Below, piece after piece: positions 25,022 through 37,800 of a stretch of 51,325 nucleotides of DNA. The position numbers were made by a program, and so were the translations under genes. The stretch is from Symsagittifera roscoffensis (taxonomy: Eukaryota > Xenacoelomorpha > Acoela > Convolutidae). Position 1 is the stretch's first letter; each line of letters opens with the position of its first letter. The stretch covers positions 1 to 51,325 of the forward strand of contig NW_026970771.1 in the NCBI RefSeq assembly GCF_963678635.1, given 5' to 3'. The notes beneath the pieces were generated by a model. It had not been told where the DNA came from. It ran no database searches and saw only the letters and a list, made by a program, of their open reading frames with translations.

Positions 25022-26854
25022 ATAAACATCAGGTGAATCAGTATAGCCACTGACAATTATTCTATGTGGCAAATAAACATCAGGTGAATCGATATAGCCA
25101 CTGAAAATCATTCTATGTGGCAAATAAACATCAGGTGAATCGATATAGCCATTGAAAATCATTCTATGTGGCAAATAAACATCAGGTGAATCGATATAGC
25201 CATTGAAAATCATTCTATGTGGCAAATAAACATCAGGTGAATCGATATAGCCATTGAAAATCATTCTATGTGGCAAATAAACATCAGGTGAATCGATATA
25301 GCCACTGACAATCATTCTATTTGGCAAATAAACATCAGGTGAATCAGTATAGCCACTGACAATCATTCTATGTGGCAAATAAACATCAGGTGAATCAGTA
25401 TAGCCACTGACAATCATTCTATGTGGCAAATAAACATCAGGTGAATCGATATAGCCATTGAAACTCATTCTATGTGGCAAATAAACATCAGGTGAATCGA
25501 TATAGCCATTGAAAATCATTCTATGTGGCAAATAAACATCAGGTGAATCGATATAGCCATTGAAAATCATTCTATGTGGCAAATAAACATCAGGTGAATC
25601 GATATAGCCATTGAAAATCATTCTATGTGGCAAATAAACATCAGGTGAATCGATATAGCCACTGACAATCATTCTATGTGGCAAATAAACATCAGGTGAA
25701 TCGATATAGCCATTGAAAATCATTCTATGTGGCAAATAAACATCAGGTGAATCGATATATCCATTGAAAATCATTCTATGTGGCAAATAAACATCAGGTG
25801 AATCGATATAAACACTGAAAATCATTCTATGTGGCAAATAAACATCAGGTGAATCGATATAGCCATTGAAAATCATTCTATGTGGCAAATAAACATCAGG
25901 TGAATCGATATATCCATTGAAAATCATTCTATGTGGCAAATAAACATCAGGTGAATCGATATAAACACTGACAATCATTCTATGTGGCAAATAAACATCA
26001 GGTGAATCAGTATAGCCACTGACAATCATTCTATGTGGCAAATAAACATCAGGTGAATCGATATAGCCATTGAAAATCATTCTATGTGGCAAATAAACAT
26101 CAGGTGAATCGATATAGCCATTGAAAATCATTCTATGTGGCAAATAAACATCAGGTGAATCGATATAGCCATTGAAAATCATTCTATGTGGCAAATAAAC
26201 ATCAGGTGAATCGATATAGCCATTGAAAATCATTCTATGTGGCAAATAAACATCAGGTGAATCGATATAGCCACTGACAATCATTCTATGTGGCAAATAA
26301 ACATCAGGTGAATCGATATAGCCATTGAAAATCATTCTATGTGGCAAATAAACATCAGGTGAATCGATATATCCATTGAAAATCATTCTATGTGGCAAAT
26401 AAACATCAGGTGAATCGATATAAACACTGAAAATCATTCTATGTGGCAAATAAACATCAGGTGAATCGATATAATCATTGAAAATCATTCTATGTGGCAA
26501 ATAAACATCAGGTGAATCGATATAGCCACTGAAAATCATTCTATGTGGCAAATAAACATCAGGTGAATCGATATAGCCACTGACAATCATTCTATGTGGC
26601 AAATAAACATCAGGTGAATCAGTATAGCCACTGACAATCATTCTATGTGGCAAATAAACATCAGGTGAATCGATATAGCCATTGAAAATCTTTCTATGTG
26701 GCAAATAAACATCAGGTGAATCGATATAGCCATTGAAAATCATTCTATGTGGCAAATAAACATCAGGTGAATCGATATAGCCATTGAAAATCATTCTATG
26801 TGGCAAATAAACATCAGGTGAATCGATATAGCCACTAAAAATCATTCTACTTGG

Positions 26855-26857
26855 CTA
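26855..26857 (-). other. Stop-tagged unit 2: L14 to TAG
   Basis: Same linked changes, 1,836 bp (36 units) from copy 1. Confidence 0.95.
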
Positions 26858-27976
26858 ATAAACATCAGGTGAATCAGTATAGCCACTGACAATCATTCTA
26901 TGTGGCAAATAAACATCAAGTGAATCGATATAGCCACTGAAAATCATTCTATGTGGCAAATAAACATCAGGTGAATCGATATAGCTATTGAAAATCATTC
27001 TATGTGGCAAATAAACATCAGGTGAATCGATATAGCCATTGAAAATCATTCTATGTGGCAAATAAACATCAGGTGAATCGATATAGCCATTGAAAATCAT
27101 TCTATGTGGCAAATAAACATCAGGTGAATCGATATAGCCACTGACAATCATTCTATTTGGCAAATAAACATCAGGTGAATCAGTATAGCCACTGACAATC
27201 ATTCTATGTGGCAAATAAACATCAGGTGAATCAGTATAGCCACTGACAATCATTCTATGTGGCAAATAAACATCAGGTGAATCGATATAGCCATTGAAAA
27301 TCATTCTATGTGGCAAATAAACATCAGGTGAATCGATATAGCCATTGAAAATCATTCTATGTGGCAAATAAACATCAGGTGAATCGATATAGCCACTGAC
27401 AATCATTCTATGTGGCAAATAAACATCAGGTGAATCGATATAGCCATTGAAAATCATTCTATGTGGCAAATAAACATCAGGTGAATCGATATATCCATTG
27501 AAAATCAATCTATGTGGCAAATAAACATCAGGTGAATCGATATAAACACTGAAAATCATTCTATGTGGCAAATAAACATCAGGTGAATCGATATAGCCAT
27601 TGAAAATCATTCTATGTGGCAAATAAACATCAGGTGAATCGATATAGCCACTGAAAATCATTCTATGTGGCAAATAAACATCAGGTGAATCGATATAGCC
27701 ACTGACAATCATTCTATGTGGCAAATAAACATCAGGTGAATCAGTATAGCCACTGACAATCATTCTATGTGGCAAATAAACATCAGGTGAATCGATATAG
27801 CCATTGAAAATCTTTCTATGTGGCAAATAAACATCAGGTGAATCGATATAGCCATTGAAAATCATTCTATGTGGCAAATAAACATCAGGTGAATCGATAT
27901 AGCCATTGAAAATCATTCTATGTGGCAAATAAACATCAGGTGAATCGATATAGCCACTAAAAATCATTCTACTTGG

Positions 27977-27979
27977 CTA
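27977..27979 (-). other. Stop-tagged unit 3: L14 to TAG
   Basis: Same linked changes, 1,122 bp (22 units) from copy 2. The next unit to the right carries the 5-bp deletion at 28,016-28,061. Confidence 0.95.
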
Positions 27980-28015
27980 ATAAACATCAGGTGAATCAGT
28001 ATAGCCACTGACAAT

Positions 28016-28061
28016 CATTCTATGTGGCAAATAAACATCAAGTGAATCGATATATGAAAAT
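28016..28061 (-). other. Shortened 46-bp unit: loss of GCCAC, frameshift
   Basis: The unit reads CGATATATGAAAAT where the consensus is CGATATAGCCACTGAAAAT. The missing five bases correspond to GCCAC, which is one arm of the short inverted repeat in every unit (GTGGC at unit bases 9-13, GCCAC at 40-44). The minus-strand frame shifts and reaches a TGA at 28038. Loss of one inverted-repeat arm would fit a deletion at a hairpin, but this is one event only. Confidence 0.92.
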
Positions 28062-28634
28062 CATTCTATGTGGCAAATAAACATCAGGTGAATCGATATA
28101 GCCATTGAAAATCATTCTATGTGGCAAATAAACATCAGGTGAATCGATATAGCCACTGACAATCATTCTATGTGGCAAATAAACATCAGGTGAATCGATA
28201 TAGCCATTGAAAATCATTCTATGTGGCAAATAAACATCAGGTGAATCGATATATCCATTGAAAATCATTCTATGTGGCAAATAAACATCAGGTGAATCGA
28301 TATAGCCACTGAAAATCATTCTATGTGGCAAATAAACATCAGGTGAATCGATATAGCCACTGACAATCATTCTATGTGGCAAATAAACATCAGGTGAATC
28401 AGTATAGCCACTGACAATCATTCTATGTGGCAAATAAACATCAGGTGAATCGATATAGCCATTGAAAATCTTTCTATGTGGCAAATAAACATCAGGTGAA
28501 TCGATATAGCCATTGAAAATCATTCTATGTGGCAAATAAACATCAGGTGAATCGATATAGCCATTGAAAATCATTCTATGTGGCAAATAAACATCAGGTG
28601 AATCGATATAGCCACTAAAAATCATTCTACTTGG

Positions 28635-28637
28635 CTA
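28635..28637 (-). other. Stop-tagged unit 4: L14 to TAG
   Basis: Same linked changes, 658 bp from copy 3, equal to 13 units minus the 5-bp deletion between them. Confidence 0.95.
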
Positions 28638-29858
28638 ATAAACATCAGGTGAATCAGTATAGCCACTGACAATCATTCTATGTGGCAAATAAACATCAAG
28701 TGAATCGATATAGCCACTGAAAATCATTCTATGTGGCAAATAAACATCAGGTGAATCGATATAGCCATTGAAAATCATTCTATGTGGCAAATAAACATCA
28801 GGTGAATCGATATAGCCATTGAAAATCATTCTATGTGGCAAATAAACATCAGGTGAATCGATATAGCCATTGAAAATCATTCTATGTGGCAAATAAACAT
28901 CAGGTGAATCGATATAGCCACTGACAATCATTCTATTTGGCAAATAAACATCAGGTGAATCAGTATAGCCACTGACAATCATTCTATGTGGCAAATAAAC
29001 ATCAGGTGAATCAGTATAGCCACTGACAATCATTCTATGTGGCAAATAAACATCAGGTGAATCGATATAGCCATTGAAAATTATTCTATGTGGCAAATAA
29101 ACATCAGGTGAATCGATATAGCCATTGAAAATCATTCTATGTGGCAAATAAACATCAGGTGAATCGATATAGCCATTGAAAATCATTCTATGTGGCAAAT
29201 AAACATCAGGTGAATCGATATAGCCACTGAAAATCATTTTATGTGGCAAATAAACATCAGGTGAATCGATATAGCCACTGACAATCATTCTATGTGGCAA
29301 ATAAACATCAGGTGAATCGATATAGCCATTGAAAATCATTCTATGTGGCAAATAAACATCAGGTGAATCGATATAGCCATTGAAAATCATTCTATGTGGC
29401 AAATAAACATCAGGTGAATCGATATAGCCACTGAAAATCATTCTATGTGGCAAATAAACATCAGGTGAATCGATATAGCCATTGAAAATTATTCTATGTG
29501 GCAAATAAACATCAGGTGAATCGATATAGCCACTGAAAATCATTCTATGTGGCAAATAAACATCAGGTGAATCGATATAGCCACTGACAATCATTGTATG
29601 TGGCAAATAAACATCAGGTGAATCAGTATAGCCACTGACAATCATTCTATGTGGCAAATAAACATCAGGTGAATCGATATAGCCATTGAAAATCATTCTA
29701 TGTGGCAAATAAACATCAGGTGAATCGATATAGCCATTGAAAATCATTCTATGTGGCAAATAAACATCAGGTGAATCGATATAGCCATTGAAAATCATTC
29801 TATGTGGCAAATAAACATCAGGTGAATCGATATAGCCACTAAAAATCATTCTACTTGG

Positions 29859-29861
29859 CTA
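29859..29861 (-). other. Stop-tagged unit 5: L14 to TAG
   Basis: Same linked changes, 1,224 bp (24 units) from copy 4. Confidence 0.95.
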
Positions 29862-30368
29862 ATAAACATCAGGTGAATCAGTATAGCCACTGACAATCAT
29901 TCTATGTGGCAAATAAACATCAGGTGAATCGATATAGCCACTGAAAATCATTCTATGTGGCAAATAAACATCAGGTGAATCGATATAGCCACTGACAATC
30001 ATTCTATGTGGCAAATAAACATCAGGTGAATCAGTATAGCCACTGACAATCATTCTATGTGGCAAATAAACATCAGGTGAATCGATATAGCCATTGAAAA
30101 TCATTCTATGTGGCAAATAAACATCAGATGAATCGATATAGCCATTGAAAATCATTCTATTTGGCAAATAAACATCAGGTGAATCAGTATAGCCACTGAA
30201 AATTATTCTATGTGGCAAATAAACATCAGGTGAATCGATATAGCCATTGAAAATTATTCTATGTGGCAAATAAACATCAGGTGAATCGATATAGCCATTG
30301 AAAATCATTCTATGTGGCAAATAAACATCAGGTGAATCGATATAGCCACTAAAAATCATTCTACTTGG

Positions 30369-30371
30369 CTA
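30369..30371 (-). other. Stop-tagged unit 6: L14 to TAG
   Basis: Same linked changes, 510 bp (10 units) from copy 5. This is the shortest interval and may be the most recent loss or duplication. Confidence 0.95.
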
Positions 30372-31031
30372 ATAAACATCAGGTGAATCAGTATAGCCAC
30401 TGACAATCATTCTATGTGGCAAATAAACATCAGGTGAATCGATATAGCCACTGAAAATCATTCTATGTGGCAAATAAACATCAGGTGAATCGATATAGCC
30501 ACTGACAATCATTCTATGTGGCAAATAAACATCAGGTGAATCAGTATAGCCACTGACAATCATTCTATGTGGCAAATAAACATCAGGTGAATCGATATAG
30601 CCATTGAAAATCATTCTATGTGGCAAATAAGCATCAGGTGAATCAGTATAGCCACTGACAATCATTCTATGTGGCGAATAAACATCAGGTGAATCGATAT
30701 AGCCACTGAAAATCATTCTATGTGGCAAATAAACATCAGGTGAATCGATATAGCCATTGAAAATTATTCTATGTGGCAAATAAACATCAGGTGAATCGAT
30801 ATAGCCACTGACAATCATTCTATGTGGCAAATAAACATCAGGTGAATCAGTATAGCCACTGAAAATCATTCTATGTGGCAAATAAACATCAGGTGAATCG
30901 ATATAGCCATTGAAAATTATTCTATGTGGCAAATAAACATCAGGTGAATCGATATAGCCATTGAAAATCATTCTATGTGGCAAATAAACATCAGGTGAAT
31001 CGATATAGCCACTAAAAATCATTCTACTTGG

Positions 31032-31034
31032 CTA
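31032..31034 (-). other. Stop-tagged unit 7: L14 to TAG
   Basis: Same linked changes, 663 bp (13 units) from copy 6. The interval to copy 6 is nearly the same series of units as the interval to copy 8, with three extra units in the latter. Confidence 0.95.
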
Positions 31035-31835
31035 ATAAACATCAGGTGAATCAGTATAGCCACTGACAATTATTCTATGTGGCAAATAAACATCAGGTGA
31101 ATCGATATAGCCACTGAAAATCATTCTATGTGGCAAATAAACATCAGGTGAATCGATATAGCCACTGACAATCATTCTATGTGGCAAATAAACATCAGGT
31201 GAATCAGTATAGCCACTGACAATCATTCTATGTGGCAAATAAACATCAGGTGAATCGATATAGCCATTGAAAATCATTCTATGTGGCAAATAAACATCAG
31301 GTGAATCGATATAGCCATTGAAAATCATTCTATGTGGCAAATAAACATCAGGTGAATCGATATAGCCAATGAAAATCATTCTATGTGGCAAATAAACATC
31401 AGGTGAATCGATATAGCCATTGAAAATCATTCTATGTGGCAAATAAACATCAGGTGAATCAGTATAGCCACTGACAATCATTCTATGTGGCGAATAAACA
31501 TCAGGTGAATCGATATAGCCACTGAAAATCATTCTATGTGGCAAATAAACATCAGGTGAATCGATATAGCCATTGAAAATTATTCTATGTGGCAAATAAA
31601 CATCAGGTGAATCGATATAGCCACTGACAATCATTCTATGTGGCAAATAAACATCAGGTGAATCAGTATAGCCACTGAAAATCATTCTATGTGGCAAATA
31701 AACATCAGGTGAATCGATATAGCCATTGAAAATTATTCTATGTGGCAAATAAACATCAGGTGAATCGATATAGCCATTGAAAATCATTCTATGTGGCAAA
31801 TAAACATCAGGTGAATCGATATAGCCACTAAAAAT

Positions 31836-34800
31836 TATTCTACTTGGCTAATAAACATCAGGTGAATCAGTATAGCCACTGACAATCATTCTATGTGGCA
31901 AATAAACATCAGGTGAATCGATATAGCCACTGAAAATCATTCTATGTGGCAAATAAACATCAGGTGAATCGATATAGCCACTGACAATCATTCTATGTGG
32001 CAAATAAACATCAGGTGAATCAGTATAGCCACTGACAATCATTCTATGTGGCAAATAAACATCAGGTGAATCGATATAGCCATTGAAAATCATTCTATGT
32101 GGCAAATAAACATCAGGTGAATCGATATAGCCATTGAAAATCATTCTATGTGGCAAATAAACATCAGGTGAATCGATATAGCCAATGAAAATCATTCTAT
32201 GTGGCAAATAAACATCAGGTGAATCGATATAGCCACTGAAAATCATTCTATGTGGCAAATAAACATCAGGTGAATCAATATAGCCACTGACAATCATTCT
32301 ATGTGGCAAATAAACATCAGGTGAATCGATATAGCCACTGAAAATCATTCTATGTGGCAAATAAACATCAGGTGAATCAGTATAGCCACTGACAATCATT
32401 CTATGTGGCAAATAAACATCAGGTGAATCGATATAGCCATTGAAAATCATTCTATTTGGCAAATAAACATCAGGTGAATCGATATAGCCATTGAAAATCA
32501 TTCTATGTGGCAAATAAACATCAGGTGAATCGATATAGCCACTGAAAATCATTCTATGTGGCAAATAAACATCAGGTGAATCGATATAGCCACTGACAAT
32601 CATTCTATGTGGCAAATAAACATCAGGTGAATCGATATAGCCACTGAAAATCATTCTATGTGGCAAATAAACATCAGGTGAATCGATATAGCCACTGACA
32701 ATCATTCTATGTGGCAAATAAACATCAGGTGAATCAGTATAGCCACTGACAATCATTCTATGTGGCAAATAAACATCAGGTGAATCGATATAGCCATTGA
32801 AAATAATTCTATGTGGCAAATAAACATCAGGTGAATCGATATAGCCATTGAAAATTATTCTATGTGGCAAATAAACATCAGGTGAATCGATATAGCCACT
32901 GAAAATCATTCTATGTGGCAAATAAACATCAGGTGAATCGATATAGCCATTGAAAATTATTCTATGTGGCAAATAAACATCAGGTGAATCGATATAGCCA
33001 CTGAAAATCATTCTATGTGGCAAATACACATCAGGTGAATCGATATAGCCACTGAAAATCATTCTATGTGGCAAATAAACATCAGGTGAATCGATATAGC
33101 CACTGACAATCATTCTATGTGGCAAATAAACATCAGGTGAATCAGTATAGCCACTGACAATCATTCTATGTGGCAAATAAACATCAGGTGAATCGATATA
33201 GCCATTGAAAATCATTCTATGTGGCAAATAAACATCAGGTGAATCGATATAGATATTGAAAATCATTCTATGTGAAAAATAAACATCAGGTGAATCGATA
33301 GAGCCAATGAAAATCATTCTATGTGGCAAATAAACATCAGGTGAATCGATATAGCCACTGAAAATCTTTCTATGTGGCAAATTAACATCAGGTGAATCGA
33401 TATAGCCACTGACAATAATTCTATGTGGCAAATAAACATCAGGTGAATCAGTATAGCCACTGACAATCATTCTATGTGGCAAATAAACATCAGGTGAATC
33501 GATATAGCCATTGAAAATCATTCTATGTGGCAAATAAACATCAGGTGAATCGATATAGCCATTGAAAATCATTCTATGTGGCAAATAAACATCAGGTGAA
33601 TCGATATAGCCAATGAAAATCATTCTATGTGGCAAATAAACATCAGGTGAATCGATATAGCCACTGACAATCATTCTATGTGGCAAATAAACATCAGGTG
33701 AATCGATATAGCCACTGAAAATCATTCTATGTGGCAAATAAACATCAGGTGAATCGATATAGCCACTGACAATCATTCTATGTGGCAAATAAACATCAGG
33801 TGAATCAGTATAGCCACTGACAATCATTCTATGTGGCAAATAAACATCAAGTGAATCGATATAGCCATTGAAAATCATTCTATGTGGCAAATAAACATCA
33901 GGTGAATCGATATAGCCATTGAAAATCATTCTATGTGGCAAATAAACATCAGGTGAATCGATATAGCCACTGAAAATCATTCTATGTGGCAAATAAACAT
34001 CAGGTGAATCGATATAGCCATTGAAAATCATTCTATGTGGCAAATAAACATCAGATGAATCGATATAGCCACTGAAAATCATTCTATGTGGCAAATAAAC
34101 ATCAGGTGAATCGATATAGCCACTGAAAATCATTCTATGTGGCAAATAAACATCAGGTGAATCGATATAGCCACTGACAATCATTCTATGTGGCAAATAA
34201 ACATCAGGTGAATCAGTATAGCCACTGACAATCATTCTATGTGGCAAATAAACATCAGGTGAATCGATATAGCCATTGAAAATCATTCTATGTGGCAAAT
34301 AAACATCAGGTGAATCGATATAGCCACTGAAAATCATTCTATGTGGCAAATAAACATCAGGTGAATCGATATAGCCACTGAAAATCATTCTATGTGGCAA
34401 ATAAACATCAGGTGAATCGATATAGCCACTGACAATCATTCTATGTGGCAAATAAACATCAGGTGAATCAGTATAGCCACTGACAATCATTCTATGTGGC
34501 AAATAAACATCAGGTGAATCGATATAGCCATTGAAAATCATTCTATGTGGCAAATAAACATCAGGTGAATCGATATAGCCATTGAAAATCATTCTATGTG
34601 GCAAATAAACATCAGGTGAATCGATATAGCCACTGAAAATCATTCTATGTGGCAAATAAACATCAGGTGAATCGATATAGCCACTGAAAATCATTCTATG
34701 TGGCAAATAAACATCAGGTGAATCAGTATAGCCACTGAAAATCATTCTATGTGGCAAATAAACATCAGGTGAATCGATATAGCCATTGAAAATCATTCTA

Positions 34801-37800
34801 TGGGGCAAATAAACATCAGGTGAATCGATATAGCCATTGAAAATCATTCTATGTGGCAAATAAACATCAGGTGAATCGATATAGCCACTGAAAATCATTC
34901 TATGTGGCAAATAAACATCAGGTGAATTGATATAGCCAATGAAAATCATTCTATGTGGCAAATAAACATCAGGTGAATCGAAATAGCCACTGAAAATCAT
35001 TCTATGTGGCAAATAAACATCAGGTGAATCGATATAGCCACTGACAATCATTCTATGTGGCGAATAAACATCAGGTGAATCGATATAGCCACTGAAAATC
35101 ATTCTATGTGGCAAATAAACATCAGGTGAATCGATGTAGCCACTGACAATCATTCTATGTGGCAAATAAACATCAGATGAATCAGTATAGCCACTGACAA
35201 TCATTCTATGTGGCAAATAAACATCAGGTGAATCGATATAGCCATTGAAAATCATTCTATGTGGCAAATAAACATCAGGTGAATCGATATAGCCATTGAA
35301 AATCATTCTATGTGGCAAATAAACATCAGGTGAATCGATATAGCCACTGAAAATCATTCTATGTGGCAAATAAACATCAGGTGAATCGATATAGCCACTG
35401 ACAATCATTCTATGTGGCAAATAAACATCAGGTGAATCGATATAGCCACTGAAAATCATTCTATGTGGCAAATAAACATCAGGTGACTCGATATAGCCAT
35501 TGAAAATCATTCTATGTGGCAAATAAACATCAGGTGAATCGATATAGCCATTGAAAATCATTCTATGTGGCAAATAAACATCAGGTGAATCGATATAGCC
35601 ACTGACAATCATTCTATGTGGCAAATAAACATCAGGTGAATCAGTATAGCCACTGACAATCATTCTATGTGGCAAATAAACATCAGGTGAATCAGTATAG
35701 CCATTGAAAATCATTCTATGTGGCAAATAAACATCAGGTGAATCGATATAGCCATTGAAAATCATTCTATGTGGCAAATAAACATCAGGTGAATCGATAT
35801 AGCCACTGAAAATCATTCTATGTGGCAAATAAACATCAGGTGAATCGATATAGCTATTGAAAATCATTCTATGTGGCAAATAAACATCAGGTGAATCGAT
35901 ATAGCCACTGAAAATCATTCTATGTGGCAAATAAACATCAGGTGAATCGATATAGCCACTGACAATCATTCTATGTGGCAAATAAACATCAGGTGAGTCA
36001 GTATAGCCACTGACAATCATTCTATGTGGCAAATAAACATCAGGTGAATCGATATAGCCATTGAAAATCATTCTATGTGGCAAATAAACATCAGGTAAAT
36101 CGATATAGCCACTGAAAATCATTCTATGTGGCAAATAAACATCAGGTGAATCGATATAGCCACTGAAAATCGTTCTATGTGGCAAATAAACATCAGGTGA
36201 ATCGATATAGCCAGTGACAATCATTCTATGTGGCAAATAAACATCAGGTGAATCGATATAGCCATTGAAAATCATTTTATGTGGCAAATAAACATCAGGT
36301 GAATCGATATAGCCACTGAAAATCATTCTATGTGGCAAATAAACATCAGGTGAATCGATATAGCCATTGAAAATCATTCTATGTGGCAAATAAACATCAG
36401 GTGAATCGATATAGCCATTGAAAATCATTCTATGTGGCAAATAAACATCAGGTGAATCAGTATAGCCACTGAAAATCATTCTATGTGGCGAATAAACATC
36501 AGGTGAATCGATATAGCCACTGAAAATCATTCTATGTGGCAAATAAACATCAGGTGAATCGATATAGCCACTGACAATCATTCTATGTGGCAAATAAACA
36601 TCAGGTGAATCAGTATAGCCACTGAAAATCATTCTATGTGGCGAATAAACATCAGGTGAATCGATATAGCCACTGAAAATCATTCTATGTGGCAAATAAA
36701 CATCAGGTGAATCGATATAGCCACTGACAATCATTCTATGTGGCAAATAAACATCAGGTGAATCAGTATAGCCACTGAAAATCATTCTATGTGGCAAATA
36801 AACATCAGGTGAATCGATATAGCCATTGAAAATCATTCTATGTGGCAAATAAACATCAGGTGAATCGATATAGCCACTGAAAATCATTCTATGTGGCAAA
36901 TAAACATCAGGTGAATCGATATAGCCATTGAAAATTATTCTATGTGGCAAATAAACATCAGGTGAATCGATATAGCTATTGAAAATCGTTCTATGTGGCA
37001 AATAAACATCAGGTGAATTGATATAGCCATTGAAAATCATTCTATGTGGCAAATAAACATCAGTTGAATCGATATAGCCACTGAAAATTATTCTATGTGG
37101 CAAATAAACATCAGGTGAATCGATATGGCCACTGACAATCATTCTATGTGGCAAATAAACATCAGGTGAATCGATATAGTCACTGAAAATCATTCTATGT
37201 GGCAAATAAACATCAGGTGAATCGATATAGCCATTGAAAATTATTCTATGTGGCAAATAAACATCAGGTGAATCGATATAGCCATTGAAAATCATTATAT
37301 GTGGCAAATAAACATCAGGTGAATCGATATAGCCATTGAAAATCATTATATGTGGCAAATAAACATCAGGTGAATCGATATAGCCACTGACAATCATTCT
37401 ATGTGGCAAATAAACATCAGGTGAATCAGTATAGCCACTGAAAATTATTCTATGTGGCGAATAAACATCAGGTGAATCGATATAGCCACTGAAAATCATT
37501 CTATGTGGCAAATAAACATCAGGTGAATCGATATAGCCACTGACAATCATTCTATGTGGCAAATAAACATCAGGTGAATCAGTATAGCCACTGAAAATCA
37601 TTCTATATGGCAAATAAACATCAGGTGAATCGATATAGCCATTGAAAATCATTCTATGTGGCAAATAAACATCAGGTGAATCGATATAGCCATTGAAAAT
37701 CATTATATGTGGCAAATAAACATCAGGTGAATCGATATAGCCACTGAAAATCATTCTATGTGGCAAATAAACATCAGGTGAATCGATATAGCCATTGAAA

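Larger units (their letters stand above)
25007..31835 (-). repeat. Stop-tagged higher-order repeat region, seven intervals
   Basis: A unit with three linked changes, CACTAAAAAT before it and CTACTTGGCTAAT within it, occurs eight times, at unit starts 25007, 26843, 27965, 28623, 29847, 30357, 31020 and 31836. The spacings are 36, 22, 13 (less 5 bp), 24, 10, 13 and 16 units. Each stop is followed on its right by a class A unit. The units between follow a shared order, including units with TATATCC (about 25,757, 25,910, 26,368, 27,490, 28,251) and units with TATAAACAC (G6 to V) to their right, with later insertions and losses giving the unequal spacing. The resulting open stretches (about 166-608 codons) are bounded by copies of the same stop and are not separate genes. 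Confidence 0.93.

Noticed and set aside
25007-31850. Stop-tagged units as deliberate domain boundaries or gene ends
   Set aside because: The spacings are irregular, the frame reopens at the next ATG, and the tag is best explained by copying of one mutated unit with its neighbours.
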